Positions 1-8,353 of a DNA stretch of 16,663 nucleotides are shown here, in pieces. The number at the start of each line of letters is the position of its first letter. The first letter of the stretch is position 1. The stretch lies in the NCBI GenBank assembly GCA_022565415.1, contig JAIUMT010000036.1, positions 1-16,663 of the forward strand, in the 5' to 3' direction. Below the pieces are notes generated by a model. It was given only the letters and a program-made list of their open reading frames with translations. It did no database searches and was not told the origin of the DNA. The position numbers and the translations under genes are program-made. This DNA comes from Balneolales bacterium (GTDB lineage Bacteria > Bacteroidota > Rhodothermia > Balneolales > HLUCCA01).

Positions 1-1
1 A

Positions 2-994
2 ACAGGTCGATTGGTGACCCTTGAAGAATTTGTAATCGACGCCCAATCGCAGTATCCGCAGGCAACGGGAGAAATGACTCAGTTGCTGATGGACATCCCG
101 CTTGGCTCAAAAATTATCGCCAGAGAGATAAACCGAAGTGTACTCAAAGATATCAACAGCGCCGAGACGTTAACCGAACCACAGAGTTTCCGAATGGCCC
201 GACTCGAGCAATTCGCCAAAGAACAGATGTACTATTCGCTCAATCGGTCGAACGAAGTCTGCCTCATGATAGCCGACGATACCAGCGAGCCCGAAAAGCT
301 CAATGGCGGAAAGGGTAAGTATATTGTTGTTATCGATCCGCTCGATGGAACTCCAAATATTGCTTTTAATGGCGCCGTGGCCACAACGTTTTCAATATAC
401 CGACGCAAAACCTCACCGAATTCGGTTATTGATCCGGCAGAGGCACTTCAACCCGGAAATGAGCAGGTGGTAGGAGGGTATATTTTGTATGGCTCTAGCA
501 TTATGCTCGTGTTTACAGCCGAAGGAATGGGGGTTAACTTCTTCACAATGGATCCGGCCATTGGCGAGTTTTTCCTTTCCGTTGAAAATGTGAGAATACC
601 AGAGTTTAAAGCCTCTTTTAGCATAAATACGTCGTTTTACGAAATGTGGGACGAGCCAAACCGTGCTTTCTACAATTTTCTCGTTAGCGCAAATGGCGAA
701 AAAAAATCTGCGTTTTCGTTGCGCTACGGCGGATCGATGGTATCGGATGTGCACCGTATTCTGATGGAGGGTGGTATTTTTGCCTATCCGATTAACACAC
801 TTCATCCTCGGGGAAAGCTCCATCTGATGTACAAATGCAATCCGCTAGCTTTCATCACAGAGCAAGCCGGAGGAAAAGCAACAGATGGATCAATTCGCAT
901 CTTAGATATCCATCCGAAAAAAATCCATCAGCAAGTGCCTGTTTATATGGGTTCGCCGAAGAACATGGAACAAATGGAAGAATTTATTACGTAA
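2..994 (+). CDS. fbp: Fructose-1,6-bisphosphatase class I, divergent, 5' end outside window
   Basis: Predicted to hydrolyse fructose 1,6-bisphosphate to fructose 6-phosphate in gluconeogenesis, in the cytosol. The reading frame is open to the left edge, so the true start lies a few codons upstream; the TTG at 11 is probably internal. Numbering from that TTG, the N-terminal ATGEMTQLL block, the metal-binding DPLDG (109-113), LQPGNEQV (146-153), GYILYGSS (156-163), substrate-contact R238-Y239, Y259 and K269, and CNPLAFITEQAGGKATDG with metal ligand E284 are all recognisable. Length fits the family (about 330 aa). Several normally invariant blocks differ: the SEE motif reads A88-D89-D90, DPLDGSSN reads DPLDGTPN, and the TNVQGE-KKLD dynamic loop is not recognisable. 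It could be a second, divergent paralogue. No clear terminator follows it. Family is certain; activity is inference. Confidence 0.9.
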   Translation, partial: TGRLVTLEEFVIDAQSQYPQATGEMTQLLMDIPLGSKIIAREINRSVLKDINSAETLTEPQSFRMARLEQFAKEQMYYSLNRSNEVCLMIADDTSEPEKLNGGKGKYIVVIDPLDGTPNIAFNGAVATTFSIYRRKTSPNSVIDPAEALQPGNEQVVGGYILYGSSIMLVFTAEGMGVNFFTMDPAIGEFFLSVENVRIPEFKASFSINTSFYEMWDEPNRAFYNFLVSANGEKKSAFSLRYGGSMVSDVHRILMEGGIFAYPINTLHPRGKLHLMYKCNPLAFITEQAGGKATDGSIRILDIHPKKIHQQVPVYMGSPKNMEQMEEFIT

Positions 995-1209
995 CGTCGA
1001 AAAATGGGTCCGAAGATATTTTTTTCACCTAAAATTACCTCTTGCCAAGCAAAATTTGGGTCAATAAGTGCTTCCGTTGTCAAAAAAGTCTTAATAAATC
1101 GCAAAATGCCTTGTAATTCATTTGCCTGAAAGCGCTTCTTTGGTTAACATCTGTTCGTTTAGACCAGACAAATCGTACAACGAAACACGAACAAAGTTAG
1201 GAGTATCAG

Positions 1210-3120
1210 ATGCCTCAGAAGAAAATCGAGGAACCGGCTATTAAGGATATTTATCATCCGTCGAAAGAAGTAATCAAAGGCGCCCATATTAAGGATTACG
1301 ACAAGATCTACAAGGAATCTATTGCAGACCCACAGGCGTTCTGGGCAAAAGAGGCTAAAAGCCTGAAATGGTATAAAAAGTGGTCGAAAGTGCTCGACGA
1401 TTCCGAGAAACCATTTTATAAGTGGTTCGTCGGTGGGAAGATCAACATCATCGGCAACGCGATCGACCGTCACCTGGAAACATGGCGACGTAACAAACTG
1501 GCTATCATCTGGGAAGGCGAACCAGGGGATGTTCGAACCATGTCGTACCATGCACTGAACCGGGAAGTTTCCAAATTTGCCAGTGTTCTGAAAAGCATGG
1601 GCGTGAAGAAGGGCGAGATCGTTACCATTTATATGCCTCAAATCCCAGAACTAGTAATCGCGATGCTGGCTTGTGCTAAAATCGGTGCAGCGCATAGTGT
1701 TGTTTATGGCGGATTTAGTCACGAAGCCCTGGCAACACGCATTGAAGATGCGAAAAGTCGGGTTTTAGTAACGGCTGATGGTGGCTTTCGTCGTGGCAAA
1801 ATCACCGATCTGAAAAGCATTGCCAACGAGGCGATTAACCGCTCTCCAACCATTGAGGTCTGTATCACCGTGAAGCGTACCGAACAAGAGGTGCACATGG
1901 AAAACGATCGTGACTTCTGGTATCACGACTTGATGAACCTCCCGATTGCCTCGCCAAACTGCGAAACGGAGGTAATGGATTCAGAAGATTTGCTTTTTCT
2001 TTTATACACATCAGGTACAACTGGTCAGCCTAAAGGTCTGATGCATACCCATGGCGGATATACACTTTACACAGCCGCCACGCATAAATACGTGTTCGAT
2101 ATCAAAGATGAAGACCGATGGTGGTGTGCGGCCGATCCGGGATGGATTACAGGTCACAGTTATTTGGTATACGGACCGTTAATCAACGGCTCGACCATTG
2201 TGATGTACGAAGGCGCTCCAAATCATCCCTATCCGAACCGATGGTGGCAAATGGTTGAGAAGTACGGCATTACCGTCATGTACACTTCTCCGACCGCTAT
2301 TCGAGGTCTTATGCGATTTGGTGACCAATGGCCACAACGTCATAATCTATCCAGTCTACGTTTGCTAGGATCTGTAGGTGAGCCTATAAATCCCGAAGCA
2401 TGGCGCTGGTACCATGAAATTATTGGCGGAGGGAAGTGCCCAATCATGGACACGTGGTGGCAAACTGAAACCGGCGGACATGTAATTACTCCGTTGCCAA
2501 TTACGCCATTGAAACCCGGTTCTGCAACAAAGGCTTTCTTCGGACTCGAAGTCGGCGTTATTAATGAAGATGGCAAGGATTCGAAACCCGGCGAAGAGGG
2601 TAAACTTGTTATTAAAGGTCCGTGGCCCGGAATGGCTCGCAACATTTACGGCGACCCCGACCGATATGTACAAACCTACTGGGAAGATTACAAAAAGCAG
2701 GGCTGGTACAAAGCCGGAGATTCGGCACGTATCGATGAAGACGGCTATATTTGGATCATTGGTCGAATCGATGATGTAATTAAAGTGAGCGGTTATCGAC
2801 TCGGTACAGCTGAGGTAGAAAGTGCTTTGGTAAGTCATCATCAGGTTGCCGAAGCCGCAGCTATTGCCGTACCACATGAGGTTAAAGGAAACAGCATCCA
2901 GGTGTTTGTCATCCTTAAACAACATGAAACTCCTTCCAAAGAACTCGAAGATCAACTTCGCGAACATGTTGGTAAGGAAATCGGTCCAATCGCTCGTCCA
3001 GACAAAGTGACGTTTGTAGAATCACTCCCAAAAACACGATCGGGCAAAATCATGCGACGTGTTCTCAAAGCGAAAGCAATGGGAACAGAGGTTGGTGATT
3101 TATCCACATTGGAGGAGTAA
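1210..3120 (+). CDS. acs: Acetate--CoA ligase (AMP-forming acetyl-CoA synthetase)
   Basis: Activates acetate to acetyl-CoA through an acetyl-AMP intermediate in the cytosol. The protein has 636 aa, close to the usual 640-650. Motifs in order: ACS N-terminal region (about 25-80), the ATP-binding loop YTSGTTGQPKG (266-276), DPGWITGHSY (309-318), DTWWQTETGG (414-423) whose second Trp is the residue that limits the pocket to acetate in studied Acs enzymes, KAGD (501-504), the hinge and GYRLGTAEVE (528-537), and PKTRSGKIMRR (607-617) with the catalytic, acetylation-prone Lys613. The ATG at 1210 is preceded by TTAGGAG at a suitable distance, one of the better ribosome binding sites here. It stands alone, with a 215-bp leader after fbp and a strong hairpin terminator just downstream. 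Confidence 0.97.
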   Translation: MPQKKIEEPAIKDIYHPSKEVIKGAHIKDYDKIYKESIADPQAFWAKEAKSLKWYKKWSKVLDDSEKPFYKWFVGGKINIIGNAIDRHLETWRRNKLAIIWEGEPGDVRTMSYHALNREVSKFASVLKSMGVKKGEIVTIYMPQIPELVIAMLACAKIGAAHSVVYGGFSHEALATRIEDAKSRVLVTADGGFRRGKITDLKSIANEAINRSPTIEVCITVKRTEQEVHMENDRDFWYHDLMNLPIASPNCETEVMDSEDLLFLLYTSGTTGQPKGLMHTHGGYTLYTAATHKYVFDIKDEDRWWCAADPGWITGHSYLVYGPLINGSTIVMYEGAPNHPYPNRWWQMVEKYGITVMYTSPTAIRGLMRFGDQWPQRHNLSSLRLLGSVGEPINPEAWRWYHEIIGGGKCPIMDTWWQTETGGHVITPLPITPLKPGSATKAFFGLEVGVINEDGKDSKPGEEGKLVIKGPWPGMARNIYGDPDRYVQTYWEDYKKQGWYKAGDSARIDEDGYIWIIGRIDDVIKVSGYRLGTAEVESALVSHHQVAEAAAIAVPHEVKGNSIQVFVILKQHETPSKELEDQLREHVGKEIGPIARPDKVTFVESLPKTRSGKIMRRVLKAKAMGTEVGDLSTLEE

Positions 3121-3128
3121 AATCATTT

Positions 3129-3161
3129 AAAGGCCGGTTCCGACAGGATGCCGGCCTTTTT
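3129..3161 (+). terminator. Rho-independent terminator of acs
   Basis: Perfect 9-bp stem AAAGGCCGG / CCGGCCTTT around a 13-nt loop, running into a T-rich tract, starting 9 nt after the acs stop codon. Confidence 0.9.
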
Positions 3162-3307
3162 CAAAAACTTGGGATGGTTTATTTTGTTTACAATCTATAC
3201 CAAAACCCAACGTTTATTTCACCGAATGCTTTGTTATTTTAGGGCATTCAGTTAATTACAATAAAGTCAGTGATAAATCATTGACAAAAAGCACGAAAAG
3301 GAAATAC

Positions 3308-4000
3308 ATGTTTAGTAGAAAAGTTTTAGGAGCATCAGTTATCGCTCTTACTTTCGCGTACGGTTGTGCCGAGAGCGTACCACCAGTTGAATCAGATATG
3401 GACAAGGTAAGCTACTCGATAGGTTTTGATATCGGTCGAAGTATTCAGGCTGAATCTATTGAAGGACTCGATTTGGCAGTTCTTTACCGCGGAATGAAAG
3501 ATGCTCAGTCTGGCGAAGGAATTCTGACAGACGACGAAATGATGGAAGCACTTATGCAGTTTCAACAGGATATGATGACGCGTCAACAAGAGGAAGCCGA
3601 TGCCGCTGGTGCTGCGAATATCCAGCAAGGTCAGGAGTTTCTGGCTGCAAACGCAGAGCGTGAAGGCGTTCGTGTAACCGAAAGTGGTTTGCAGTACCGC
3701 GTAATTGAGGAAGGCACCGGAGCACGTCCGACCGCGGAGAGCCAGGTTCAGGTTCACTACCGAGGTACCTTGGTAGACGGAACTGAGTTTGATAGTTCAC
3801 ACAGCCGTGGAGAGCCCGCAACTTTTGGAGTAGGTCAAGTTATTCCAGGTTGGACAGAAGGTCTTCAACTTATGAGACAAGGCGCTACATACGAATTGGT
3901 TATTCCTTCTAACCTAGGTTATGGCGAGCGTGGAACTCAAGGACTTATCGGTCCAAACGCAGTTCTAATTTTTGAAGTTGAACTTCTCGAAGTAAACTGA
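3308..4000 (+). CDS. FKBP-type peptidyl-prolyl isomerase, predicted lipoprotein
   Basis: A cis-trans prolyl isomerase of the FkpA/FklB/Mip kind, likely a periplasmic folding helper anchored by lipid. From ATG 3308, which has AAAAGGAAA just upstream, the product is 230 aa. It opens with a signal peptide (basic RK at 4-5, hydrophobic 6-17) and a lipobox-like AYGC with Cys20; the -3 residue is Ala, so the lipobox is slightly atypical. An FKBP N-terminal dimerisation helix region spans about 25-115, including a Gln/Met-rich coiled stretch. The FKBP domain spans about 140-229 with active-site residues Y151, F161-D162, VIPGW (W182) and LGYG (Y205). An upstream in-frame TTG at 3281 would put a charged stretch before the signal peptide and is less likely. 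Transcribed alone, with its own terminator. Confidence 0.95.
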   Translation: MFSRKVLGASVIALTFAYGCAESVPPVESDMDKVSYSIGFDIGRSIQAESIEGLDLAVLYRGMKDAQSGEGILTDDEMMEALMQFQQDMMTRQQEEADAAGAANIQQGQEFLAANAEREGVRVTESGLQYRVIEEGTGARPTAESQVQVHYRGTLVDGTEFDSSHSRGEPATFGVGQVIPGWTEGLQLMRQGATYELVIPSNLGYGERGTQGLIGPNAVLIFEVELLEVN

Positions 4001-4011
4001 TAGATCGATTT

Positions 4012-4042
4012 AAGGGCTTCCGTTTACGGAGGCCCTTTTTTT
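4012..4042 (+). terminator. Rho-independent terminator after the FKBP gene
   Basis: An 11-bp stem (AAGGGCTTCCG / CGGAGGCCCTT, one G-T wobble) around TTTA, followed by a run of T, about 12 nt after the stop codon. Confidence 0.9.
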
Positions 4043-4238
4043 ATATTGTAAAAACATGGCCAACTTGTATTTACAAATATAGATTTGTCCCGCAATTTTC
4101 GTTTCTTTAAATAAAAAAAGCTTTGTTAAGCAAGTAGATTTAGTCAAATTCAAGGTCGGAGCATTTTTTTGCGAAAAGACCATGAATAGGTAAATCATTT
4201 CTTTTGCATAGCCTAATGTAATTAAACGGAGATATTTT

Positions 4239-4445
4239 ATGTTAAAATGGTATGTGCTAAGTGCAATAATTGGCGCAAGTGCCGGATTCGCCTACTACTA
4301 CTTTATCGGTTGCGTAACCGGAACTTGTCCGATACAAACCAACCCATGGCTTTCATCCAGTTTTGGAACATTGTTTGGCATAACTCTTTTGCCAGATCTC
4401 TTCGCAAAATTCACGAAGAAGCCAGTTGAAGAACAACAGCCTTAA
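4239..4445 (+). CDS. DUF6132 family small membrane protein
   Basis: A 68-aa protein of unknown function that I recognise as the DUF6132 type seen widely in Bacteroidota. It has a hydrophobic segment at about 5-23, the family hallmark FIGCVTGTCPI (22-32, Cys25 and Cys30), then NPW and a second hydrophobic stretch at about 39-55, and a charged tail. The two cysteines sit at the end of the first membrane segment and could form a disulfide or bind a metal; that is inference. CGGAG lies 6-10 nt before the ATG. An overlapping frame at 4247-4429 is open but has no family features. It is monocistronic and converges on the ettA homologue. Confidence 0.85.
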   Translation: MLKWYVLSAIIGASAGFAYYYFIGCVTGTCPIQTNPWLSSSFGTLFGITLLPDLFAKFTKKPVEEQQP

Positions 4446-4447
4446 AT

Positions 4448-4481
4448 AAAAAAAGCCTCTCATTACTGAGTGGCTTTTTTT
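4448..4481. terminator. Bidirectional terminator between DUF6132 gene and ettA
   Basis: Hairpin A7-GCC, T-T mismatch, CTCA, loop TTAC, TGAG, GGC-T7. An A-run on the left and a T-run on the right let it serve both convergent transcripts. Confidence 0.88.
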
Positions 4482-4507
4482 ATGTCTATTCGATAAAGAG
4501 AGGACGT

Positions 4508-6178
4508 TTATCGCGTCATCGGCTTGTACTGAATCCGCTTCGGCTGATCTTCAGTTATGCCCAGTTTTTTGCGACGGTATTCCATGTATTCCTGATAGTT
4601 GCCCTCATACCAGATTACCTCACTATTCCCCTCAAAAGCGAGAATGTGTGTGGCGATACGATCTAAAAACCATCTATCGTGACTAATGATAACCGCACAA
4701 CCGGCAAATTCGAGCAGCGAATCTTCCAACGCCCGTAGCGTGTTTACATCCAAATCGTTTGTCGGCTCATCGAGAAGCAACACATTCGCCTGCTCTTTCA
4801 GCATCTTGGCCAGGTGCACACGATTTCGCTCGCCTCCGGATAATTCCGTGACTTTCTTCTGCTGATCGCTGCCGCTGAAATTGAATCGGGCAACATACGC
4901 ACGAGAATTGACCTCACGCGTACCAAGCTGAATGAGCTCTTGTCCATCCGATATCTCTTCCCAAATGGTTTTGTTGGCATCCAGCGGACGATCTTGATCG
5001 ATGTAACCCAACTTAACTGTACTTCCAACGGTGAACGTGCCTTCATCCGGCTGTTGAGACCCGGTAATCATGCGGAATAGAGTTGTTTTACCCGCACCGT
5101 TTGGTCCGATGATTCCAACAATTCCACCCGGTGGTAATGCGAAATTCAGATTTTCATAAAGGAGCCGGTCGCCAAAGCCTTTGCTTACATTCTCGGCAAT
5201 AATAACCTTGTCGCCGAGACGCGGTCCTGGCGGAATATAAATTTCGAGATCTTCGCGGCGTTTTTCGTGCTGATCGGAAAGGAGCTCTTCGTAAGCCGAC
5301 ACACGGGCCTTGCTTTTGCTCTGTCGGCCTTTCGGATTCTGCCGCACCCATTCTAACTCACGAGCCAGGGTTCGCTGTCGTTTTGCTTCTTGTTTTTATT
5401 CAACGGCTAGTCGGGCTTGTTTCTGCTCCAACCAGCTGGTGTAGTTACCCTCAAACGGAATTCCTTCGCCACGATCGAGTTCAAGTATCCATCCGGCCAC
5501 GTTGTCGAGGAAGTAACGATCGTGCGTTACGGCGATAACTGTACCTTCGTAGCGCGCCAAATGCTGCTCTAGCCAGTCAACAGACTCCGCATCGAGGTGG
5601 TTCGTAGGCTCATCCAACAGCAACACATCTGGTTTTTGTAGAAGTAGGCGGCAAAGGGCGACTCTTCTGCGCTCACCACCAGAAAGAACACTCACGGAAG
5701 TGTCGCCTTCCGGACAACGAAGCGCATCCATGGCCATTTCAAGCTTGGAATCGAGGTCCCAAGCGTCGATACTGTCGATTTTATCTTGCAATTTAGCCTG
5801 CTTCGCAATTAATGCGTCGAAATCGGCATCCGGCTCGGCAAACTGGGCGTTGATGTCTTCGAATGCCTGAAGGAGGTCAACTGTTTCCTGAACTCCTTCC
5901 TGAACAATCTGTTTGACAGTTTTAGTGTTGTCGAGTTCGGGCTCCTGTGGCAGATATCCAAAACTGACACCTTTTTGTGAACTTATGTTGCCAATGTAAT
6001 CGGTATCGAGTCCGGCGATAATTCGAAGCAAGGTAGATTTACCAGATCCGTTCAGACCCAAAACGCCAATTTTTGCACCGTAAAAGAATGATAGGTAGAT
6101 GTTCTTAAGAACCTGTTTGTTGGGCTTGTAAATTTTACTCACGCCAACCATCGAGAAAATGATTTTCTGGTCGCTCAA
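4508..6178 (-). pseudogene. ettA: EttA-type ABC-F translation factor, interrupted by one in-frame TAA
   Basis: EttA binds the ribosomal E site and gates the first translation steps according to the ATP/ADP ratio. This gene spans 557 codons, matching the E. coli protein (555 aa), and both ABC domains look intact: Walker A GLNGSGKST (41-49), LSGGE (165-169), catalytic E190 in LLLDEPTNHLD; then GPNGAGKTT (358-366), LSGGE (446-450) and E471 in LLLDEPTNDLD. Codon 261 is TAA (5396-5398). The frame continues unchanged after it as KQEAKRQRTLARELEWVR, which matches the family's P-site tRNA-interacting linker. Termination there would give a one-domain 260-aa product. The only plausible in-frame restart is a GTG at 5345-5347, 16 codons downstream, with a weak ribosome binding site. 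It could be a real nonsense mutation, a sequence error, or readthrough. Confidence 0.9.
5396..5398 (-). other. In-frame TAA stop inside ettA (codon 261)
   Basis: Codons around the stop read GTT GAA TAA AAA CAA GAA GCA. The stop sits where relatives carry an ordinary residue, often Glu, in the linker between the two ABC domains; a GAA to TAA change would need one base. No frameshift is involved, because both halves are in the same frame. Confidence 0.9.
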
Positions 6179-6509
6179 AGCTATTGTAGTTAGATTAATT
6201 TGATGTTATTTGATGCACGAAAGGTAAGGAAGTTTCGGGCCAATTTCGACGGTGAGGCAATGTGACTTAACCGCCGGAGCTTACAAACAGTTACATCCGC
6301 CAAGTGTAATAAAAATAATAATAAAAGTGTACTGCACAGAATAAATTGCTTTTCGATGCCGATTCTGTTTGCTTCCATCTTACAAAATAACTACAATGGT
6401 ACAGATGGAATAATCTGCTATCTAAGATGGCGCTAAATTCATGCCATATTTCGGGTTACTCCGTCTGAAACAAAATGCAATTCTAACTCCAAAAGTGAGA
6501 GGTGGGACC
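6179..6509. other. Divergent intergenic region, ettA / ankyrin gene
   Basis: About 330 bp with no convincing gene. It should hold the promoters of both flanking genes, but I could not assign Bacteroidota-type boxes with confidence. It contains an 8-bp perfect inverted repeat, CCATCTTA at 6375-6382 and TAAGATGG at 6423-6430, with another AGATGG at 6403-6408. A 62-codon leftward open frame (6190-6378) with one hydrophobic stretch ends 11 bp before ettA. It lacks other signs of being a gene. Confidence 0.5.
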
Positions 6510-6893
6510 ATGAAAGAAGAAACATTTCTTTCCGCCGCAGAGACTGGAGATATCGACACCGTTAAGGCCCTTCTGAACGACGGAATACCTGTCGATACAC
6601 AAGACGAACACAATCGAACCGCATTAATGAAGGCTGCCAAACACGAGCACGCCGAAATAGTGCAACTGCTAATAAATGAAGGGGCTGATGTAAACGCTCG
6701 CGACAACCGAGGTACGAATCCTATTTATTGGGCTGCATCAAAAGGCAATCTTGAGATAACTCAACTATTATTGAAATCGGGTTCTGATATTACAGTACAT
6801 GACGATCGGGGATGGACCGCACTCGATCACGCAAAATCCAATCACCATTTAGAAGTATCGCGGTTTCTAGAAGGTCAGCCAGCTGCCGTTTAA
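6510..6893 (+). CDS. Small ankyrin-repeat protein
   Basis: A 127-aa protein made almost wholly of ankyrin repeats, a protein-interaction fold; the partner cannot be told. Repeat units begin near residue 4 (TFLSAAETGDIDTVKALLNDG), near 37 (TALMKAAKHEHAEIVQLL) and near 70 (NPIYWAASKGNLEITQLLL), with a terminal unit from about 104 (TALDHAKSNHHLEVSRFL). ATG 6510 is chosen because GAGAGGTGGG lies just upstream; an in-frame ATG at 6441 would add 23 residues without repeat character. There is no signal peptide, so it is probably cytosolic. It is a single gene between divergent and convergent neighbours, closed by a hairpin terminator. Confidence 0.9.
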   Translation: MKEETFLSAAETGDIDTVKALLNDGIPVDTQDEHNRTALMKAAKHEHAEIVQLLINEGADVNARDNRGTNPIYWAASKGNLEITQLLLKSGSDITVHDDRGWTALDHAKSNHHLEVSRFLEGQPAAV

Positions 6894-6918
6894 TATTATC
6901 TTTATTTACTTATTGTAC

Positions 6919-6950
6919 GAGCCACGGTGCAGTTGCATGGTGGCTCTTTT
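6919..6950 (+). terminator. Rho-independent terminator of the ankyrin gene
   Basis: Perfect 7-bp outer stem GAGCCAC / GTGGCTC (6919-6925, 6940-6946), with possible inner TGCA pairing, followed by TTTTATTT. It ends only a few bases before the 3' end of the convergent methyltransferase gene. Confidence 0.85.
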
Positions 6951-6952
6951 AT

Positions 6953-7744
6953 TTAACGGCGATTTCGTTTTGTCCCACGGTTGTTGCTTTTTCTCGCCGG
7001 AGCACCCTCATTACCACCTGATTTCTGCCTCCAAGGTGCCAAAAATAAGAACATTGCAGGTTTTCTGTCGAACTCATCGGGCAGACGAACCACACCCCAG
7101 TTTGTTACCTCTTTGCTGCACATCCAGGCATCCTCAGCCATCATATTCCAGCAAACGCATAACTTTGTGTCGGGCGATAAAACATCCATCATGGCTTTAA
7201 GGAGTTCGCTGTTTCTGAACGTAGCTTCAATAAACACCTGAGTTTGGTTGTCATTGGCCGATCGTCCTTCGTAGGTTCCGATTTTTGAATTTCGTTTTTC
7301 TTTATCGAACGGAAGGTAGCCGTTGAACGCAAACTGCTGTCCGTTGAGCCCTGAGGCCATTACCGACATGGTGATGGCCGATGGTCCGACCAGGGGCTCG
7401 ACCGAAATTCCGCGACCATGACACATCCACACCAATTCGGCGCCGGGATCTGCGATGCCGGGACATCCCGCTTCTGAAATCACGCCCACATCATGCCCTT
7501 TCTGCAGCACATGCACGATATCGGTGAGTTGCTCGGGAGTAACGTGTTTATCGAGCGGATAGAATCCCATTTTGAACTCGGGCTCGGGATGATCAATCTT
7601 TTTCAAAAACTGAACGGATTGTTGCAGTTTTTCCACGGCAAAATGCATGATGCCATGCACGGTTTTTCGTACATGCGGAGGGTGACTCAGCTCGAGTGGG
7701 TGGTTAGCAAGAGGAGTGGGTATCAGGTATAACGTACCTTTCAT
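6953..7744 (-). CDS. RsmI-like SAM-dependent methyltransferase (tetrapyrrole methylase fold)
   Basis: A 263-aa member of the tetrapyrrole (corrin/porphyrin) methylase superfamily, closest in layout to RsmI, which 2'-O-methylates a cytidine of 16S rRNA. Visible motifs are GTLYLIPTPLA (3-13), the SAM-site motif VISEAGCPGIADPGAELV (88-105), which parallels RsmI's SDAG-P-ISDPG, and LVGPSAI (118-124). RsmI's N-terminal catalytic stretch with EDTR is not present; the equivalent region reads HFAVEKLQQS (34-43). I therefore call it the RsmI paralogue that Bacteroidota often carry beside true RsmI, with an unknown substrate. The C-terminus (240-263) is rich in Lys, Arg and Asn and could contact RNA. 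It lies 60 bp downstream of the DUF3592-like gene on the same strand and may share its transcript. Confidence 0.85.
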   Translation of the reverse strand: MKGTLYLIPTPLANHPLELSHPPHVRKTVHGIMHFAVEKLQQSVQFLKKIDHPEPEFKMGFYPLDKHVTPEQLTDIVHVLQKGHDVGVISEAGCPGIADPGAELVWMCHGRGISVEPLVGPSAITMSVMASGLNGQQFAFNGYLPFDKEKRNSKIGTYEGRSANDNQTQVFIEATFRNSELLKAMMDVLSPDTKLCVCWNMMAEDAWMCSKEVTNWGVVRLPDEFDRKPAMFLFLAPWRQKSGGNEGAPARKSNNRGTKRNRR

Positions 7745-7804
7745 GCGGAAAAAATATAGGTGTATGCGAGAAAATTAATTTGGGCGCGCGGTCGTGTTGA
7801 GATT

Positions 7805-8347
7805 CTAAGAATTCTTGGAATCGAAAGGCAGATCAACAGGTTCATTTACAGATGCAACAGAAGTTGTATCCACATCAATCCGCACAAAAACGGGTTCATC
7901 TGGCGAAGCAATTCTTCTATTTGCTAATTTTGTTGCCCAAATTGCGATTAGAATCACAATAGTGAGCGAAATTATAAGAATCGCGATATTCACCGAGACC
8001 ATGTTTCGATGCGCGTCGTATGTCGCTGTAATAACGATATCTTGACTGCTTGAAGCCAGATAACGCACGTCAAGCATGCCATAGCTCATTAAAGGAGCCG
8101 CCATTTGCACGGGTAGCGAGAGTTTCTGATTTACATGCGTGCCATCTGCAGCAGTGAAATCAAGTACAATGAATCCATTGGTTTGTGCCGCGATCTGTTT
8201 AATCTGGAAGTCTTCAACGGTGGCCGCAACGATTTCGCCATTTGTGTATGTATGGTGCAGACTGTACATGACGTTGAGCTGGTAGAAGAGCTGATATCCG
8301 ATGTACAGTGGCAAAAGCCAAATAGCGATTCTCAGTATTTTATACAT
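7805..8347 (-). CDS. DUF3592-like two-pass membrane protein, function unknown
   Basis: A 180-aa protein with a membrane segment at about 5-24, a non-cytoplasmic stretch of about 90 residues rich in beta-type sequence (ATVEDFQIK, GFIVLDFTAADGTH, LDVRYLASSSQDIVI), and a second very hydrophobic segment at about 116-139, then an acidic tail. This arrangement resembles DUF3592 proteins, but the match is by architecture only. It is the last of three tightly packed leftward genes: its ATG is 6 bp after the stop of the 52-aa gene, so it is translated from the same mRNA as the beta-lactamase-fold protein. No catalytic motif is visible. Confidence 0.7.
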   Translation of the reverse strand: MYKILRIAIWLLPLYIGYQLFYQLNVMYSLHHTYTNGEIVAATVEDFQIKQIAAQTNGFIVLDFTAADGTHVNQKLSLPVQMAAPLMSYGMLDVRYLASSSQDIVITATYDAHRNMVSVNIAILIISLTIVILIAIWATKLANRRIASPDEPVFVRIDVDTTSVASVNEPVDLPFDSKNS

Positions 8348-8353
8348 GTATTA

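Noticed and set aside
1152..1193. TGTTCGT / ACGAACA inverted repeat in the acs leader as a riboswitch
   Set aside because: The stem is only 7 bp around a long loop, with no recognisable riboswitch core or terminator before acs.
3281..3307. TTG start for the FKBP gene, nine codons upstream
   Set aside because: ATG 3308 has a good ribosome binding site and gives a normal lipoprotein signal peptide.
4046..4238. Small leftward frame (4010-4198) between FKBP and DUF6132 genes
   Set aside because: It overlaps the FKBP terminator and has AT-driven composition without family features.
5345..5398. Programmed frameshift joining the two halves of ettA
   Set aside because: Both halves lie in the same frame; only a stop codon separates them.
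6190..6378. 62-codon leftward frame before ettA with one hydrophobic stretch
   Set aside because: Composition is not protein-like after residue 33, there is no ribosome binding site, and I recognise no family; it fits chance in a promoter region.
6441..6509. Longer start for the ankyrin gene
   Set aside because: The extra 23 residues have no repeat character, and ATG 6510 has a GA/G-rich ribosome binding site.
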